Positions 17,446 through 26,426 of a DNA stretch of 64,000 bases are shown piece after piece (positions within the stretch are counted from its first letter, which is position 1; each line of letters starts with the position of its first letter). The notes beneath the pieces were generated by a model. It was given only the letters and a program-made list of their open reading frames with translations, searched no databases and had not been told where the DNA came from. The translations under genes and the position numbers were made by a program. Source of the stretch: Balneola sp. EhC07 (lineage in GTDB: Bacteria > Bacteroidota > Rhodothermia > Balneolales > Balneolaceae); contig NZ_LXYG01000002.1 of assembly GCF_001650905.1 (NCBI RefSeq), positions 1-64,000 on the forward strand, written 5' to 3'.

Positions 17446-17531
17446 ATTCTGCAATTTAAGTATAACATATTACTGATGAACATTTCACCCTGAGTAAAAT
17501 AAACAAAATCAGCTAAGAAACACCTAATCCC

Positions 17532-18797
17532 TTAAACCAACTCCCCAATCTTCCCATAGATCATATCCAGCTCAGCTTCTGTCACACAGTACGGAGGCAT
17601 CAGGTACAACACATTACCAAGCGGACGAAGTAACAATCCATGATCCACACATTCTTTTTTGATGCGTGCTGCTACCGAGTTCAGATATCCGCCCTCTTCT
17701 TCGTTGATGATATCCATCGCTGCTATGGTTCCTTTTACTCTGAATTTTTCGAGTCTTGGATGATCGGCAAGCTTTTCCAGATGTTTGGTATGAATGGCTT
17801 CCATTCCTTTGAATACCGGAGCATTTTCTCTCAACAATTTCCAGGATGCAATTCCTGCAGCACAGCCCAATGGATTTCCGGTATAACTGTGTCCATGCCA
17901 AAAAGTTTTGATCGGATCAGAAGAATTGAAGCTTTCGTAGATCTCGTCACTACTCACCGTAACCGAAAGCGGCATGAATCCGCCCGTAATTCCTTTACTC
18001 AGGCAAATGATGTCCGGCTGCACTTGCGCTCGTTTACACGCAAAATAGTCGCCCGTGCGACCAAATCCCGTCATTACTTCATCAAACAACAGCAAAGTAT
18101 CAAACTGTCGGTTGCTCCAATGTACTTTTTGGAGAAACTCTTCGGAACACATGCGCATCCCTCCTGCGCCCTGAACCAGTGGTTCCATCAAAATACCGGC
18201 GTATTTCTCCGGATACTTGGTTAGCAAACTTTCCAATTCTTCAATAACGGCATCTTCTTTATTCGCCCGATTCTCATCTCCGATCCATGTTTCCGGATAC
18301 GGGATCACTTCCATATCAAACATCCAGTCTTTGAATACATCGGTGAAAATAGAACGCTCCCCGGCCGACATCGCTCCCAACGTATCTCCGTGATAAGCTC
18401 CTTCAAAGCAGATAAAAGTTTTTCGCTCCTGACCAATATTCTTCCAGTACTGATAAGCGATCTTCATTCCAACTTCCACAGCGGTTGATCCATTATCAGA
18501 AAAGAATACTTTGTTCAGATTCTTAGGCAATTCCTGAGTGATCAACTCCGCCAACTGCTCTGCAGGGTCGTGCGTAAATCCGGCAAAGATAACATGTTCA
18601 AGCGTTTTTGCCTGCTCATAAATGGCTTTGGCAATATCAGGATGGGAATGTCCATGCATATTTACCCACCAGCTGGAAATACAATCCAGAACTTCCCTTC
18701 CGTCTTCTAATGTGAGATAAGCTCCCTTTCCGCTCTTTACCTTAAGAGGCTCAGGTGCATCTTTGATGATCGTAAATGGATGCCAAACGTTGTTCAT
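17532..18797 (-). CDS. bioA: Adenosylmethionine-8-amino-7-oxononanoate aminotransferase
   Basis: Class-III PLP aminotransferase making 7,8-diaminopelargonate from KAPA with SAM as amino donor (biotin pathway). 421 residues, normal length. SSWWVNMHGHSHP near the N-terminus is a BioA signature. LLLFDEVMTGFGRTG holds the PLP-ring aspartate, CLSKGITGGFMPL the PLP lysine, and FWHGHSYTGNPLGCAAG follows. ATG start. It is last in the trp-bio run, and its 3' end is duplicated at 16106-16138. Confidence 0.97.
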   Translation of the reverse strand: MNNVWHPFTIIKDAPEPLKVKSGKGAYLTLEDGREVLDCISSWWVNMHGHSHPDIAKAIYEQAKTLEHVIFAGFTHDPAEQLAELITQELPKNLNKVFFSDNGSTAVEVGMKIAYQYWKNIGQERKTFICFEGAYHGDTLGAMSAGERSIFTDVFKDWMFDMEVIPYPETWIGDENRANKEDAVIEELESLLTKYPEKYAGILMEPLVQGAGGMRMCSEEFLQKVHWSNRQFDTLLLFDEVMTGFGRTGDYFACKRAQVQPDIICLSKGITGGFMPLSVTVSSDEIYESFNSSDPIKTFWHGHSYTGNPLGCAAGIASWKLLRENAPVFKGMEAIHTKHLEKLADHPRLEKFRVKGTIAAMDIINEEEGGYLNSVAARIKKECVDHGLLLRPLGNVLYLMPPYCVTEAELDMIYGKIGELV

Positions 18798-18813
18798 AGA
18801 ATTAAGAATTATT

Positions 18814-18952
18814 CAATTAAGAATTAAGAATTACTTTTCTGTCATTTCGAATGTACATGAGAAATCTAAACTTCTCTTTGATAGCAATTTTTAGATATCT
18901 CGCTCCGCTCGATATGACAAAAGCAAAATTCTTAATTCTTAATTCTTAATTG
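18814..18952. repeat. Inverted-repeat element between bioD and bioA
   Basis: Outer inverted repeats of 19 bp (18814-18832 and 18934-18952, built of AATTAAG units) enclose a GTCATTTCGA...TCGATATGAC palindromic repeat (18841-18918). The right arm forms the last codons and stop of bioD. Similar inner elements occur at 24178, 24319 and 25633. Confidence 0.7.
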
Positions 18953-19564
18953 AAAGTTTTGATTAAAAGCTTTTTTCAATGATTCAGAGTCAACATTTTG
19001 AAGAGTTTCGATCTCGAATACATCAATGTCTCCAAAACGCTCAATCGTTTCTTTGTTGGATGGATGTTTTTCTCCGTTAAGGACTACTGCAAAGACTTCT
19101 ATGTTTCGATCTTTGAGTGCTTTCAGTGATAATAATGTGTGATTCAATGTTCCAAGACTGCTTCTTGCCACCAGTAAAACGGGGATATTCAACTGCTCGA
19201 TCATATCTAAAACGGTGTGTTCCCAGTTTATCGGCACGATCAATCCACCGGCTCCTTCTACGATCATATGCTTTGTTTCATATTCAGGCAATTCGAAATC
19301 GTTCAGTGAGATCTTAACTCCGTCGATATCAGCAGCGGCATGTGGACTCATCGGCGTTTCCAATCGGTATCTCTCCGGGAATATCCATGAGGGATCAGCT
19401 TTCGAAACTCTTTGTACAAATTCAGTATCGGTTTCTTCATCCAGTCCTGCCTGAATCGGTTTCCAGTAAGTTGCATCCAAAGCAGACATCAGCATGCCTG
19501 AAACTAATGTTTTACCAATTCCGGTGTCTGTTCCTGTTACAAAAAATTCTTTCGGAAATTCCAT
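18932..19564 (-). CDS. bioD: Dethiobiotin synthetase
   Basis: ATP-dependent carboxylation and ring closure of 7,8-diaminopelargonate to dethiobiotin. 210 residues from the ATG whose first base overlaps the bioC TGA (TGATG). P-loop GTDTGIGKT at residues 9-17, substrate/ATP motif KPIQAGLDEETD, and VEGAGGLIVPI containing the conserved GAGG. The longer frame upstream lies inside bioC and is ignored. The C-terminus QLRIKN is encoded by an inverted-repeat arm, so it may have been altered by element insertion. Confidence 0.95.
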   Translation of the reverse strand: MEFPKEFFVTGTDTGIGKTLVSGMLMSALDATYWKPIQAGLDEETDTEFVQRVSKADPSWIFPERYRLETPMSPHAAADIDGVKISLNDFELPEYETKHMIVEGAGGLIVPINWEHTVLDMIEQLNIPVLLVARSSLGTLNHTLLSLKALKDRNIEVFAVVLNGEKHPSNKETIERFGDIDVFEIETLQNVDSESLKKAFNQNFQLRIKN

Positions 19565-20376
19565 CACATATCTTTTTTGGCAGCCAAATAGACCACGTGC
19601 CATTTAACCTTGATTTCATTGGAAACTTTCTCATCCCAAAACTTAGTTAACAGCTTTAATTGCTTAGCAGTTAATTGCTTACCTGTTTTAGATTTACGAA
19701 CTCCGATCTCTTTCAGGTGCTTGAAAAAAGCCATAGAGTTATCAAATTCCTGGAACAGATCGTTCTCGTAATAATCAACCTGAACAGGATTCATCGACAG
19801 CTTTATCACCACCTCTTCCACATCAGGAAATGCATTGGCTGTAAATGGCAAACCCAGTTCCAAACAGTTGGAATACCATTCTGAAAAAGTATGATTTCCG
19901 GGGAATGTGCAGAGCAGAAGTCCGCCCGGAACAAGCAATTCACTTAGTTTTTCTAAACCCATGGAAGTGTCTTTAAACCACTGAGCGGCAAAATTACTTA
20001 CGATGAGACTGTATTTGGGTTCGGTTTCAGAGATTTCATCCACATTCAAAGTGTTGAAAGAGACCGAATCGTTTAGTAAACCTTTCTTCCCTAACTGATT
20101 CTTACAAAACGACACCATTCCCGCAGCCAAATCAGTAATGAGCTTATTCCGATCCGGAAATTCTTTGATGATCTGTTCCGATAAAAAGCCTGTACCACAA
20201 CCAACTTCCAGAATATCTCCGGCAGGTAGTGTGTCTTTCCAGGGCAAGAGCGACGAAATGAGTCCATCAGCTACTTTTTGCTGGATCTCAGCTTTCTGAT
20301 GATACTGTTCAGCAGCTTCAGAGAAGGTTTCGGCAATACTTTTTGATGAAATAGTTTGTTCAGCGGTTATTTTCAT
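19564..20376 (-). CDS. bioC: Malonyl-[acyl-carrier protein] O-methyltransferase
   Basis: SAM-dependent methyltransferase that caps malonyl-ACP so that it can enter fatty acid elongation toward pimelate. 270 residues from ATG 20376. SAM motif I EVGCGTGFLSEQI near residue 60; IVSNFAAQWFKD and LVPGGLLLCTFPGNHTFSEW are BioC-like. Overlaps the preceding esterase by 17 bases. Its neighbours in the bio cluster support the specific name. Confidence 0.92.
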   Translation of the reverse strand: MKITAEQTISSKSIAETFSEAAEQYHQKAEIQQKVADGLISSLLPWKDTLPAGDILEVGCGTGFLSEQIIKEFPDRNKLITDLAAGMVSFCKNQLGKKGLLNDSVSFNTLNVDEISETEPKYSLIVSNFAAQWFKDTSMGLEKLSELLVPGGLLLCTFPGNHTFSEWYSNCLELGLPFTANAFPDVEEVVIKLSMNPVQVDYYENDLFQEFDNSMAFFKHLKEIGVRKSKTGKQLTAKQLKLLTKFWDEKVSNEIKVKWHVVYLAAKKDM

Positions 20377-21058
20377 AGCGCTCAAAAATAGGAATGATTG
20401 AGCACAGATACGACCAACAATCTTTCGGATTTATGAATGGCAATGCGTGACCTTCATTCTCAAAGATCTTTACGGATTTCTTATTATAATGGCCGTCAAG
20501 CATGTTTTCTCCCCTAGGCTCTAAAAGGATCTTGTCTTCTGCACTGTCGATGGCAACCATGGTGGAACCAAAATCCAGATCGATGAGCGGAAATCGAGTG
20601 CCTCTGAGTGCCTTTAGATCTTCTAACAGCAGTTCTTTGTTAAGACCTGAAGGTATCTCCGATTTGAATTCAGAAGGGTGAAAACAGTTTCTATAAAAAC
20701 TCTTCAGAACGTGTTCTGGATCTGCATCAAAGCCTTTGATCATGGCTTCCAACCCTTTTTCGGAGACAGATTTAAGCTTTTCATCACTTGGATGGAAATC
20801 ACCAAAACCGTTAAATATCACCAGCAGATCTGCTTTACTAAGCACCGCTGAATTACTCCAATGCAGTCCGTATGAATGCGTAAAAACCACTCTGAATTTT
20901 GTATCTGCATCAAATCTTGGATAAAACGGCTTTCCGAAATAGCCCCGGTTGGCAGGTTTTAAAGGAATGTCATCCGGAATTACGGAAGCTAAGTTGTTCC
21001 AAAAATCAGCATTAATTCCCCACCCATGATAGGCCAATATTTCTACTTTCTTTTCCAA
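20360..21058 (-). CDS. Alpha/beta-hydrolase, probable pimeloyl-ACP methyl ester esterase
   Basis: 232 residues. N-terminal LAYHGWGINADFW is the oxyanion-hole strand-loop of alpha/beta hydrolases. The nucleophile elbow is THSYG (G-x-S-x-G variant, Ser near 63) and the catalytic His is in ENEGHALPF. Position between bioF and bioC fits the demethylating step that BioH/BioG/BioK-type enzymes perform, and small size also fits BioG. It is not a plain BioH by sequence, so the exact clan is open. TTG start overlapping bioF. Confidence 0.75.
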   Translation of the reverse strand: MEKKVEILAYHGWGINADFWNNLASVIPDDIPLKPANRGYFGKPFYPRFDADTKFRVVFTHSYGLHWSNSAVLSKADLLVIFNGFGDFHPSDEKLKSVSEKGLEAMIKGFDADPEHVLKSFYRNCFHPSEFKSEIPSGLNKELLLEDLKALRGTRFPLIDLDFGSTMVAIDSAEDKILLEPRGENMLDGHYNKKSVKIFENEGHALPFINPKDCWSYLCSIIPIFERYENNR

Positions 21059-22218
21059 TCAGCCAATTCCTTTAAGAGTTTACCCAGATGTTCTTTTGTG
21101 TGCTTTACTGAAAGTGTGATCCGAAGTCTTGAAGCATCTTTTTCCACCGTAGGTGGACGGATAGATGAAACCCATAATCCTTTTTCTTTCAATTGATTAG
21201 ACAATTCAATTGTCTCCTGTTCATCCCCAATAATGACCGGAATAATTTGGCTGTCTGAAGCAGCAGTATCGAATCCAAGCTTTTGAATTTCAGCCCTAGC
21301 ATACTCTACATTATTCATCAACTGAGTTCTTTCCTGATCCATTTCGGGAATCAGATCCAGAGCAGCATCAATAGCTCCAATTACATTTGGTGGTAGTGAA
21401 GTCGAATAAATAAATCCACCTGCAAAGTTGATCAGATAGTCTTTCATTTCTTTTGAGCAAAGAGCAAAAGCACCAAACGAACCAAAAGCTTTTCCAAAAG
21501 TACCCAGAGAAATATCTACTCCCTCCTTTCCATAATTCAAGCCCAGTCCTTTTTCTCCAAGCACTCCAACGGCATGAGCATCATCAGAATAAAGTAAAGC
21601 ATTATACTTTTCAGAAATCTCAATCAACCGATCGATATCATTTCGATCTCCATCCATACTGAAAACCGTTTCTGAAACGATCCAAATTCGATTGTAACGA
21701 ACTCTGTCTGTATTCTTGATTAGTTCCTCAAGACCATCATAGCTGTTGTGCTCAAAGCGTTTAAAAGTAGCCCTGCTGAGCAATGCGCCCTGAATCAAGC
21801 TGTTATGAATTTTCTTATCAGCAAGTATCAAAGAATTTCTGTCTGCTAATGCGGGAAGGATACTGGTATTAGCCTGAAATCCTGAATTGAAAAGAATTGC
21901 GGCTTCGCTTTGGAATATCCTTGCCAGTTTTTCTTCAAGTCCAGTGTGAATATTTAAATTACCTGTAACTAATCTTGAAGCACCCGATCCAACCCCGAAC
22001 TTGACAGCAAACTCGTTAGACCTTTTAATTAATTCCGGATGAGAGCTTAGTCCTAAATAGTCATTAGACGAAAAATTGATGTATTCATCCCCTTCAAATC
22101 GAATGTTTACTGAAGACAAACCGGCATCAAGATCAGATAAGGATCTAAAGCGATGCTCTGATTTTCTTTTATTCAGAGCATCGGTAATGAAATCTGACTT
22201 GTTGTCTTTTTTTACCAA
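21043..22218 (-). CDS. bioF: 8-amino-7-oxononanoate synthase
   Basis: PLP enzyme condensing pimeloyl-ACP with L-alanine to give KAPA. 391 residues. SNDYLGLSSHPELI, the SGASRLVTGNLNIH segment, DDAHAVGVLGEKGLG and the PLP-lysine segment LGTFGKAFGSFGAF are all present. TTG start immediately after the TGA of the DUF4837 gene, so coupled. Confidence 0.95.
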   Translation of the reverse strand: MVKKDNKSDFITDALNKRKSEHRFRSLSDLDAGLSSVNIRFEGDEYINFSSNDYLGLSSHPELIKRSNEFAVKFGVGSGASRLVTGNLNIHTGLEEKLARIFQSEAAILFNSGFQANTSILPALADRNSLILADKKIHNSLIQGALLSRATFKRFEHNSYDGLEELIKNTDRVRYNRIWIVSETVFSMDGDRNDIDRLIEISEKYNALLYSDDAHAVGVLGEKGLGLNYGKEGVDISLGTFGKAFGSFGAFALCSKEMKDYLINFAGGFIYSTSLPPNVIGAIDAALDLIPEMDQERTQLMNNVEYARAEIQKLGFDTAASDSQIIPVIIGDEQETIELSNQLKEKGLWVSSIRPPTVEKDASRLRITLSVKHTKEHLGKLLKELADWKRK

Positions 22219-23307
22219 TCAACTGTTCGTCTGATTCCAGGTTGAATCACTTTCAAACGTTCTTCCCATTGCTCTGAACTGACGAATAAAAGGAAGCTTC
22301 TTTCGTACCGAAGGAGCAAACTGAGAATATTCGATCATAAACAATCTGTTTGTAGCGGGATCGTAGTAGGTAAAATTCACAAACGGTCCGCCCATAGCGG
22401 CATTCTCCATTGTCCACCAGCCTTGTGTTTCATAAGCCAGATAACGGCCTTTCTGAAAACTGTTCATTCTCATCTGAATTCGGTCGTTGTATTCTGTGGT
22501 AACAAATTTATTCTCTGTACTTCCCTTAATGTATTGTTGATTCAATGAATCTCTGGTTGCATTGATCCAGTCCGAATCAAGGAAATTAATATCGGTTACA
22601 TCGTCTTTCCACCAAACCCAGAACCAACGATCGTTGATCTCCAGATTTCTTCTGAAAGAAATAAAGTCTGTTGTGTCAATTCTCGCTACATAATCGTGCT
22701 GAACTCTCACTTTAAATCCGTGATTGATCCACATGGAATCCGAATATTGAGTTTGTTCTTTCTTCTCATACACGTCGTATGTCCATCTGCTTAACTCGCG
22801 TTCCAGAATATCAGCCATTAAAGATCGCTCTGAGTTTATGATCTTTTCAGCAAGTGCTGAATCAGAAGTCGAGCTTAGTATCAATGCGTACTGATCTTTA
22901 TACCACTGATCTTTGATTGGAAATGCAAAGCTTTGACCGCTTCGCACCCTTTCTTCAACTCCGGCGTCTAAGAAACCACGGATTGCTCTGGAAACATCTG
23001 TAGTATCATCCAAAGCACCGGCAAAGATCACATTTTTCATTCCTTTTAATCGATCCAATTGCGAATTTGAGCGAATATCTGTGAACGAAAGATTATAATT
23101 AACCTCAGGATTCAGCATATGAAACTGATATTTCCCGTAAGTAGCACGGATAGCCTCTGCTGTTTTACTGTCGAAATGGGCTGAATCCATTACAACAATT
23201 ACTTCATTAATGGATCCCTGTGCTCTGGATCTGAAATCACCGTCACAAGCAGACAGTATTGTTGCAGCTATACATGTAAATAGAAAAACTGTTTTTCTTA
23301 AAGACAT
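22219..23307 (-). CDS. DUF4837 family lipoprotein
   Basis: 362 residues from ATG 23307. Lipobox LSAC-D, then INEVIVVMDSAHF, the YNLSFTDIRS segment, the WFWVWWKDDVTD-like middle and a C-terminal YETQGWWTMENAAMGGPFV, all typical of DUF4837 proteins of Bacteroidota. Function unknown. It sits ten bases after trpA and directly before bioF, linking the two biosynthetic runs in one transcript. Confidence 0.85.
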   Translation of the reverse strand: MSLRKTVFLFTCIAATILSACDGDFRSRAQGSINEVIVVMDSAHFDSKTAEAIRATYGKYQFHMLNPEVNYNLSFTDIRSNSQLDRLKGMKNVIFAGALDDTTDVSRAIRGFLDAGVEERVRSGQSFAFPIKDQWYKDQYALILSSTSDSALAEKIINSERSLMADILERELSRWTYDVYEKKEQTQYSDSMWINHGFKVRVQHDYVARIDTTDFISFRRNLEINDRWFWVWWKDDVTDINFLDSDWINATRDSLNQQYIKGSTENKFVTTEYNDRIQMRMNSFQKGRYLAYETQGWWTMENAAMGGPFVNFTYYDPATNRLFMIEYSQFAPSVRKKLPFIRQFRAMGRTFESDSTWNQTNS

Positions 23308-23317
23308 AGTCAATTTT

Positions 23318-24115
23318 TTAGTTTCCGAATTTTAATGAGTAAACCAAAGAATAAAGATCTTGTTTCCATTCAGGTTTAGGATACGAATTTTTGATGGTAT
23401 TAATTAATGCACTTCCAACTATGAATCCATCGGCATTTGATGCGATACGCTTGGCGTCTTCATGAGATTTTATCCCGAAGCCTACCATTACCGGATTACC
23501 GATAATATTTTCGCGTACACGTTCTATAAACTTATCCACTGAATCAGACACCTCCTTTCCGTCCCTGGCTCCTGTAACGCCCGTTACTGACACACAGTAT
23601 ACAAAGCCAGATGATTTGGAATCAGCGAGTTTCATGCGGATATCTGAGCTATTGGGAGCAACTAAATGGATCAGCGGCAAATTGTTTGCTTCTGCATGCT
23701 CACGAATTATCTCATCTTCATCAACGGGAATGTCCGGTAAGATCAATCCATCCACGCCTGATCTTGATGCTTTCTCACAGAATTCCTGAACTCCGTATCG
23801 CAGAACAGGATTCATATATCCCATCAGGATGATCGGAATCTCAGATTTCTCCCTGATCTCGACTACCATTTCAAAGATCTTGTCGATGGTAATCCCATTT
23901 TTAATGGCGATATCACTGGAATACTGAATGGTCGGACCATCAGCTAAGGGATCGCTGAAAGGCATTCCCAGCTCTATCATATCCGCTCCGTTCTCTTCCA
24001 TTCCTAAAACGATCTCAACGGTAGATTCAAGATCAGGATATCCGGCTGTAATGAATAAGCTCATAAGCTTTTCATCAGCTGCTTTTTCGTTAAACTTTTG
24101 TGTAATTCTATTCAT
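23318..24115 (-). CDS. trpA: Tryptophan synthase alpha chain
   Basis: Cleaves indole-3-glycerol phosphate to indole for TrpB. 265 residues. The catalytic Glu is in DMIELGMPFSDPLADGPTIQ and the catalytic Asp in GLILPDIPVDE. The phosphate-binding loop GFGIKSHEDAKRI and GFIVGSALI are present. ATG start. Separated from trpB by 300 bp carrying two palindromic repeats. Confidence 0.97.
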   Translation of the reverse strand: MNRITQKFNEKAADEKLMSLFITAGYPDLESTVEIVLGMEENGADMIELGMPFSDPLADGPTIQYSSDIAIKNGITIDKIFEMVVEIREKSEIPIILMGYMNPVLRYGVQEFCEKASRSGVDGLILPDIPVDEDEIIREHAEANNLPLIHLVAPNSSDIRMKLADSKSSGFVYCVSVTGVTGARDGKEVSDSVDKFIERVRENIIGNPVMVGFGIKSHEDAKRIASNADGFIVGSALINTIKNSYPKPEWKQDLYSLVYSLKFGN

Positions 24116-24177
24116 TTGCTGCTTTTGATGCCAGCGAAAACCTGAAGGATATCGCTTGTTTAAATTTTTACTCTTCC

Positions 24178-24258
24178 GTCATTCTGAGCGAAAGCGAAGA
24201 ATCTGCAAGATTAATCACTGTGTAGATCCTTCTCCCGAAGTTTCGGGATCAGGATGAC
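24178..24258. repeat. Dispersed palindromic repeat
   Basis: Begins GTCATTCTGAGCG, ends ATCAGGATGAC, with an internal CTCCCGAAGTTTCGGGA stem. Same family as 18841, 24319 and 25633. Confidence 0.65.
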
Positions 24259-24318
24259 TTTTCTTAATTAATATTTTTAGTGCTTTTGTGTAATTATGTT
24301 CAGCTAAAGTTAAATTTT

Positions 24319-24406
24319 GTCATTTCGAACGGATGTGAGAAATCTGAATATCTTTATTAAAGGAAATCTTTAGATATCTCTCCCGAATTCTCGGGATCGA
24401 TATGAC
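24319..24406. repeat. Dispersed palindromic repeat
   Basis: Begins GTCATTTCGAACG, contains GAGAAATCT and TAGATATCTC, and ends TCGATATGAC. Second element in the trpB-trpA spacer. Confidence 0.7.
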
Positions 24407-24415
24407 AGCAAATTG

Positions 24416-25618
24416 TTATAAATTCTCTGATATTGTTCCCATATCCTTATCACCTCTGCCCGAACAGTTTACAATAACCACCTGATCTTCCGTTGTAGTT
24501 GAAATCAGGTTTTCTAACCAAGCAAAAGCATGGGCTGTTTCCAGTGCCGGAATAATTCCTTCTTTCTTGGACAGCAACTTCACTGCTTCCATAGCTTCAT
24601 CATCAGTTACAGCATTATAACTTACTCTTCCGGTATCGAATAAGTGAGAATGCTCCGGTCCAATTCCCGGATAATCCAATCCTGCACTTATGGAATGAGC
24701 CAGTTCTATCTGACCGTTTTTATCGTGAAGCAAATAACTCATGGAACCGTGTAGAATTCCGGGAGTTCCTTTTGTTAGTGTTGCGGCTGTCTTACCGGAA
24801 TCCACTCCAAATCCGGCAGCTTCTATCCCGATAATATTCACTGATTCATCTTCAATAAACGGATAAAAGAATCCCATAGCGTTTGATCCTCCGCCCACAC
24901 AAGCAATCAAGTAATCCGGAAGCTTTCCTTCTGCTTCCATGATCTGTCGTTTCGTTTCATCGCCAATAACACGGTGAAAGTTTCTAACCATCATCGGGTA
25001 AGGATGAGGTCCAACCACAGATCCAATGATATAAAAAGTATCTTCTACATTGGTCACCCAATCCCGAATTGCTTCATTTGTTGCATCTTTAAGGGTTTTA
25101 GAACCACTTTCCACACTTCTGACCTCAGCTCCAAGTAAATGCATTCGGTCTACATTCAACTTTTGTCGAACCATGTCTTCAGCGCCCATATAAACCACAC
25201 ATTCAAGACCAAACTTAGCGCAGGCAGTCGCTGTTGCAACACCATGCTGTCCCGCTCCTGTTTCAGCTATAATGCGTTTCTTACCCATTCTCTGAGCTAA
25301 AAGCACTTGACCGATCGCATTGTTGATCTTATGCGCTCCGGTATGACAAAGATCTTCTCTTTTCATATAGATCCGGGCTTTTCCGTAGTGCTCCGTTAAC
25401 CTGTTTGCGAAAGTTAGCTTCGTAGGTCTGCCCACATATTCATCAAGCAGTTCATTTAATTGTGAATTAAACGATGGGTCTTTACTAGCACGCTCATATT
25501 CTTCTTCTAAAGCTCTTACAGCTGGAATAAGTATTTCGGGTACAAACTTACCGCCGTATTGCCCGAAATAGCCTCTTGTGTCAGGTTGTTGGTATTTAAT
25601 TTTGGTTTGTTCAGTCAT
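24416..25618 (-). CDS. trpB: Tryptophan synthase beta chain
   Basis: PLP enzyme joining indole and serine to tryptophan. 400 residues. [14 protein letters not shown] at the N-terminus, PLP lysine in [13 protein letters not shown], the [10 protein letters not shown] loop, and phosphate-binding [11 protein letters not shown] start. Canonical TrpB1 type. Confidence 0.98.
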   Translation of the reverse strand: MTEQTKIKYQQPDTRGYFGQYGGKFVPEILIPAVRALEEEYERASKDPSFNSQLNELLDEYVGRPTKLTFANRLTEHYGKARIYMKREDLCHTGAHKINNAIGQVLLAQRMGKKRIIAETGAGQHGVATATACAKFGLECVVYMGAEDMVRQKLNVDRMHLLGAEVRSVESGSKTLKDATNEAIRDWVTNVEDTFYIIGSVVGPHPYPMMVRNFHRVIGDETKRQIMEAEGKLPDYLIACVGGGSNAMGFFYPFIEDESVNIIGIEAAGFGVDSGKTAATLTKGTPGILHGSMSYLLHDKNGQIELAHSISAGLDYPGIGPEHSHLFDTGRVSYNAVTDDEAMEAVKLLSKKEGIIPALETAHAFAWLENLISTTTEDQVVIVNCSGRGDKDMGTISENL

Positions 25619-25632
25619 TGTTAAATTAATTT

Positions 25633-25752
25633 GTCATGTCGATTGATTCCGATGCAATCGGAAGATTGAGACATCTAAAATTTATTTTGCTTTTTCTAAG
25701 TCTGTAAGATTTCTCGGTCATACTGACTACGTCAGTTTCATCTCGAAATGAC
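25633..25752. repeat. Dispersed palindromic repeat in the trpF-trpB spacer
   Basis: Starts GTCATGTCGATTG, ends TCTCGAAATGAC, with inner stems (GATTCCGATGCAATCGGAA; TACTGACTACGTCAGT). Longest of the four copies in the trp-bio run. Confidence 0.7.
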
Positions 25753-25787
25753 AAGAAAAGCTATTAATTCTTTGATCTATATTCATC

Positions 25788-26426
25788 CTAAATCAGCTCT
25801 ACAGGTTTAACTGCATTCACAAAGATTTCCATTTTTTCGAGATCTTTTAAACCCGGTTCTTCTTCAATACTGCTTGAAATATCCACTGCATAAGGATCAA
25901 GTGTTTCAACAGCTGTTTTCACATTATCTGAATTTAAACCACCGGATAAGAAAAATGGTTTTGAAGTCAGGTCTTTAACGATATCCCAATCGAAAGTCTT
26001 GCCCGTTCCTCCCCATTGATCTCCAACTTTGGTATCAAACAAAAAGAAATCGACTACATCGTTATACTGATCGACCTTTTCCTGCAAAGATTTCTTTGTG
26101 GAATCCAGAGTAATATGAATGGCTTTAATGATCGGCTTTTCGATCAATTCACAATATTCGGGAGTTTCATTTCCATGAAGCTGAACCAGATCCAATCCTG
26201 TTTCTTTGGCTGTGGCATTTACTTCATCAAGCGGTTGGTTGACAAACACTCCCACTTTCTCAGGACCTTCCAGCCAATTGATAATAGCTCCAGCTTTAGC
26301 AGGTTCAATGTAACGTGGACTTTTATCGTAAAATATGAATCCCAAATAGTCCACAAACAACCCGGAAGCAAACCTACCGTCTTCGAGATTGGTGATTCCA
26401 CATATTTTTATTTTTGTATCACTCAT
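25788..26426 (-). CDS. trpF: Phosphoribosylanthranilate isomerase
   Basis: Amadori rearrangement of PRA to CdRP, third step of tryptophan synthesis. 212 residues. The catalytic cysteine is in KICGITNLED and the catalytic Asp in FLFDTKVGDQWGGTGK. GVFVNQPLDEV, LVQLHGNE, FFLSGGLNSDNV and DISSSIEEEPGLKD complete the barrel motifs. ATG start overlapping the zinc-ribbon gene by eight bases. Confidence 0.96.
   Translation of the reverse strand: MSDTKIKICGITNLEDGRFASGLFVDYLGFIFYDKSPRYIEPAKAGAIINWLEGPEKVGVFVNQPLDEVNATAKETGLDLVQLHGNETPEYCELIEKPIIKAIHITLDSTKKSLQEKVDQYNDVVDFFLFDTKVGDQWGGTGKTFDWDIVKDLTSKPFFLSGGLNSDNVKTAVETLDPYAVDISSSIEEEPGLKDLEKMEIFVNAVKPVELI

Larger units (their letters stand above)
16244..17466 (-). 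mobile_element. Two integron-type gene cassettes without an integrase (CALIN-like)
   Basis: Read on the minus strand, GTTATAC (17466-17460) begins cassette 1, whose gene ends at 17074 followed at once by GTATAAC. A 91-bp attC-like site then ends in GTTATGC, which begins cassette 2; its gene ends at 16281 followed by GCATAAC and a half attC-like site. In each cassette the first and last core boxes are complementary for 12-13 bases, the defining feature of a gene cassette. No integrase gene is present in the window, so this is a CALIN by the usual definition. Confidence 0.65.
24116..24415. other. trpB-trpA spacer with two palindromic repeats
   Basis: 300 bp with no gene. It holds the two GTCATTTCGA-type elements at 24178-24258 and 24319-24406, each with internal stems such as TCCCGAA/TTCGGGA. 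Confidence 0.75.
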
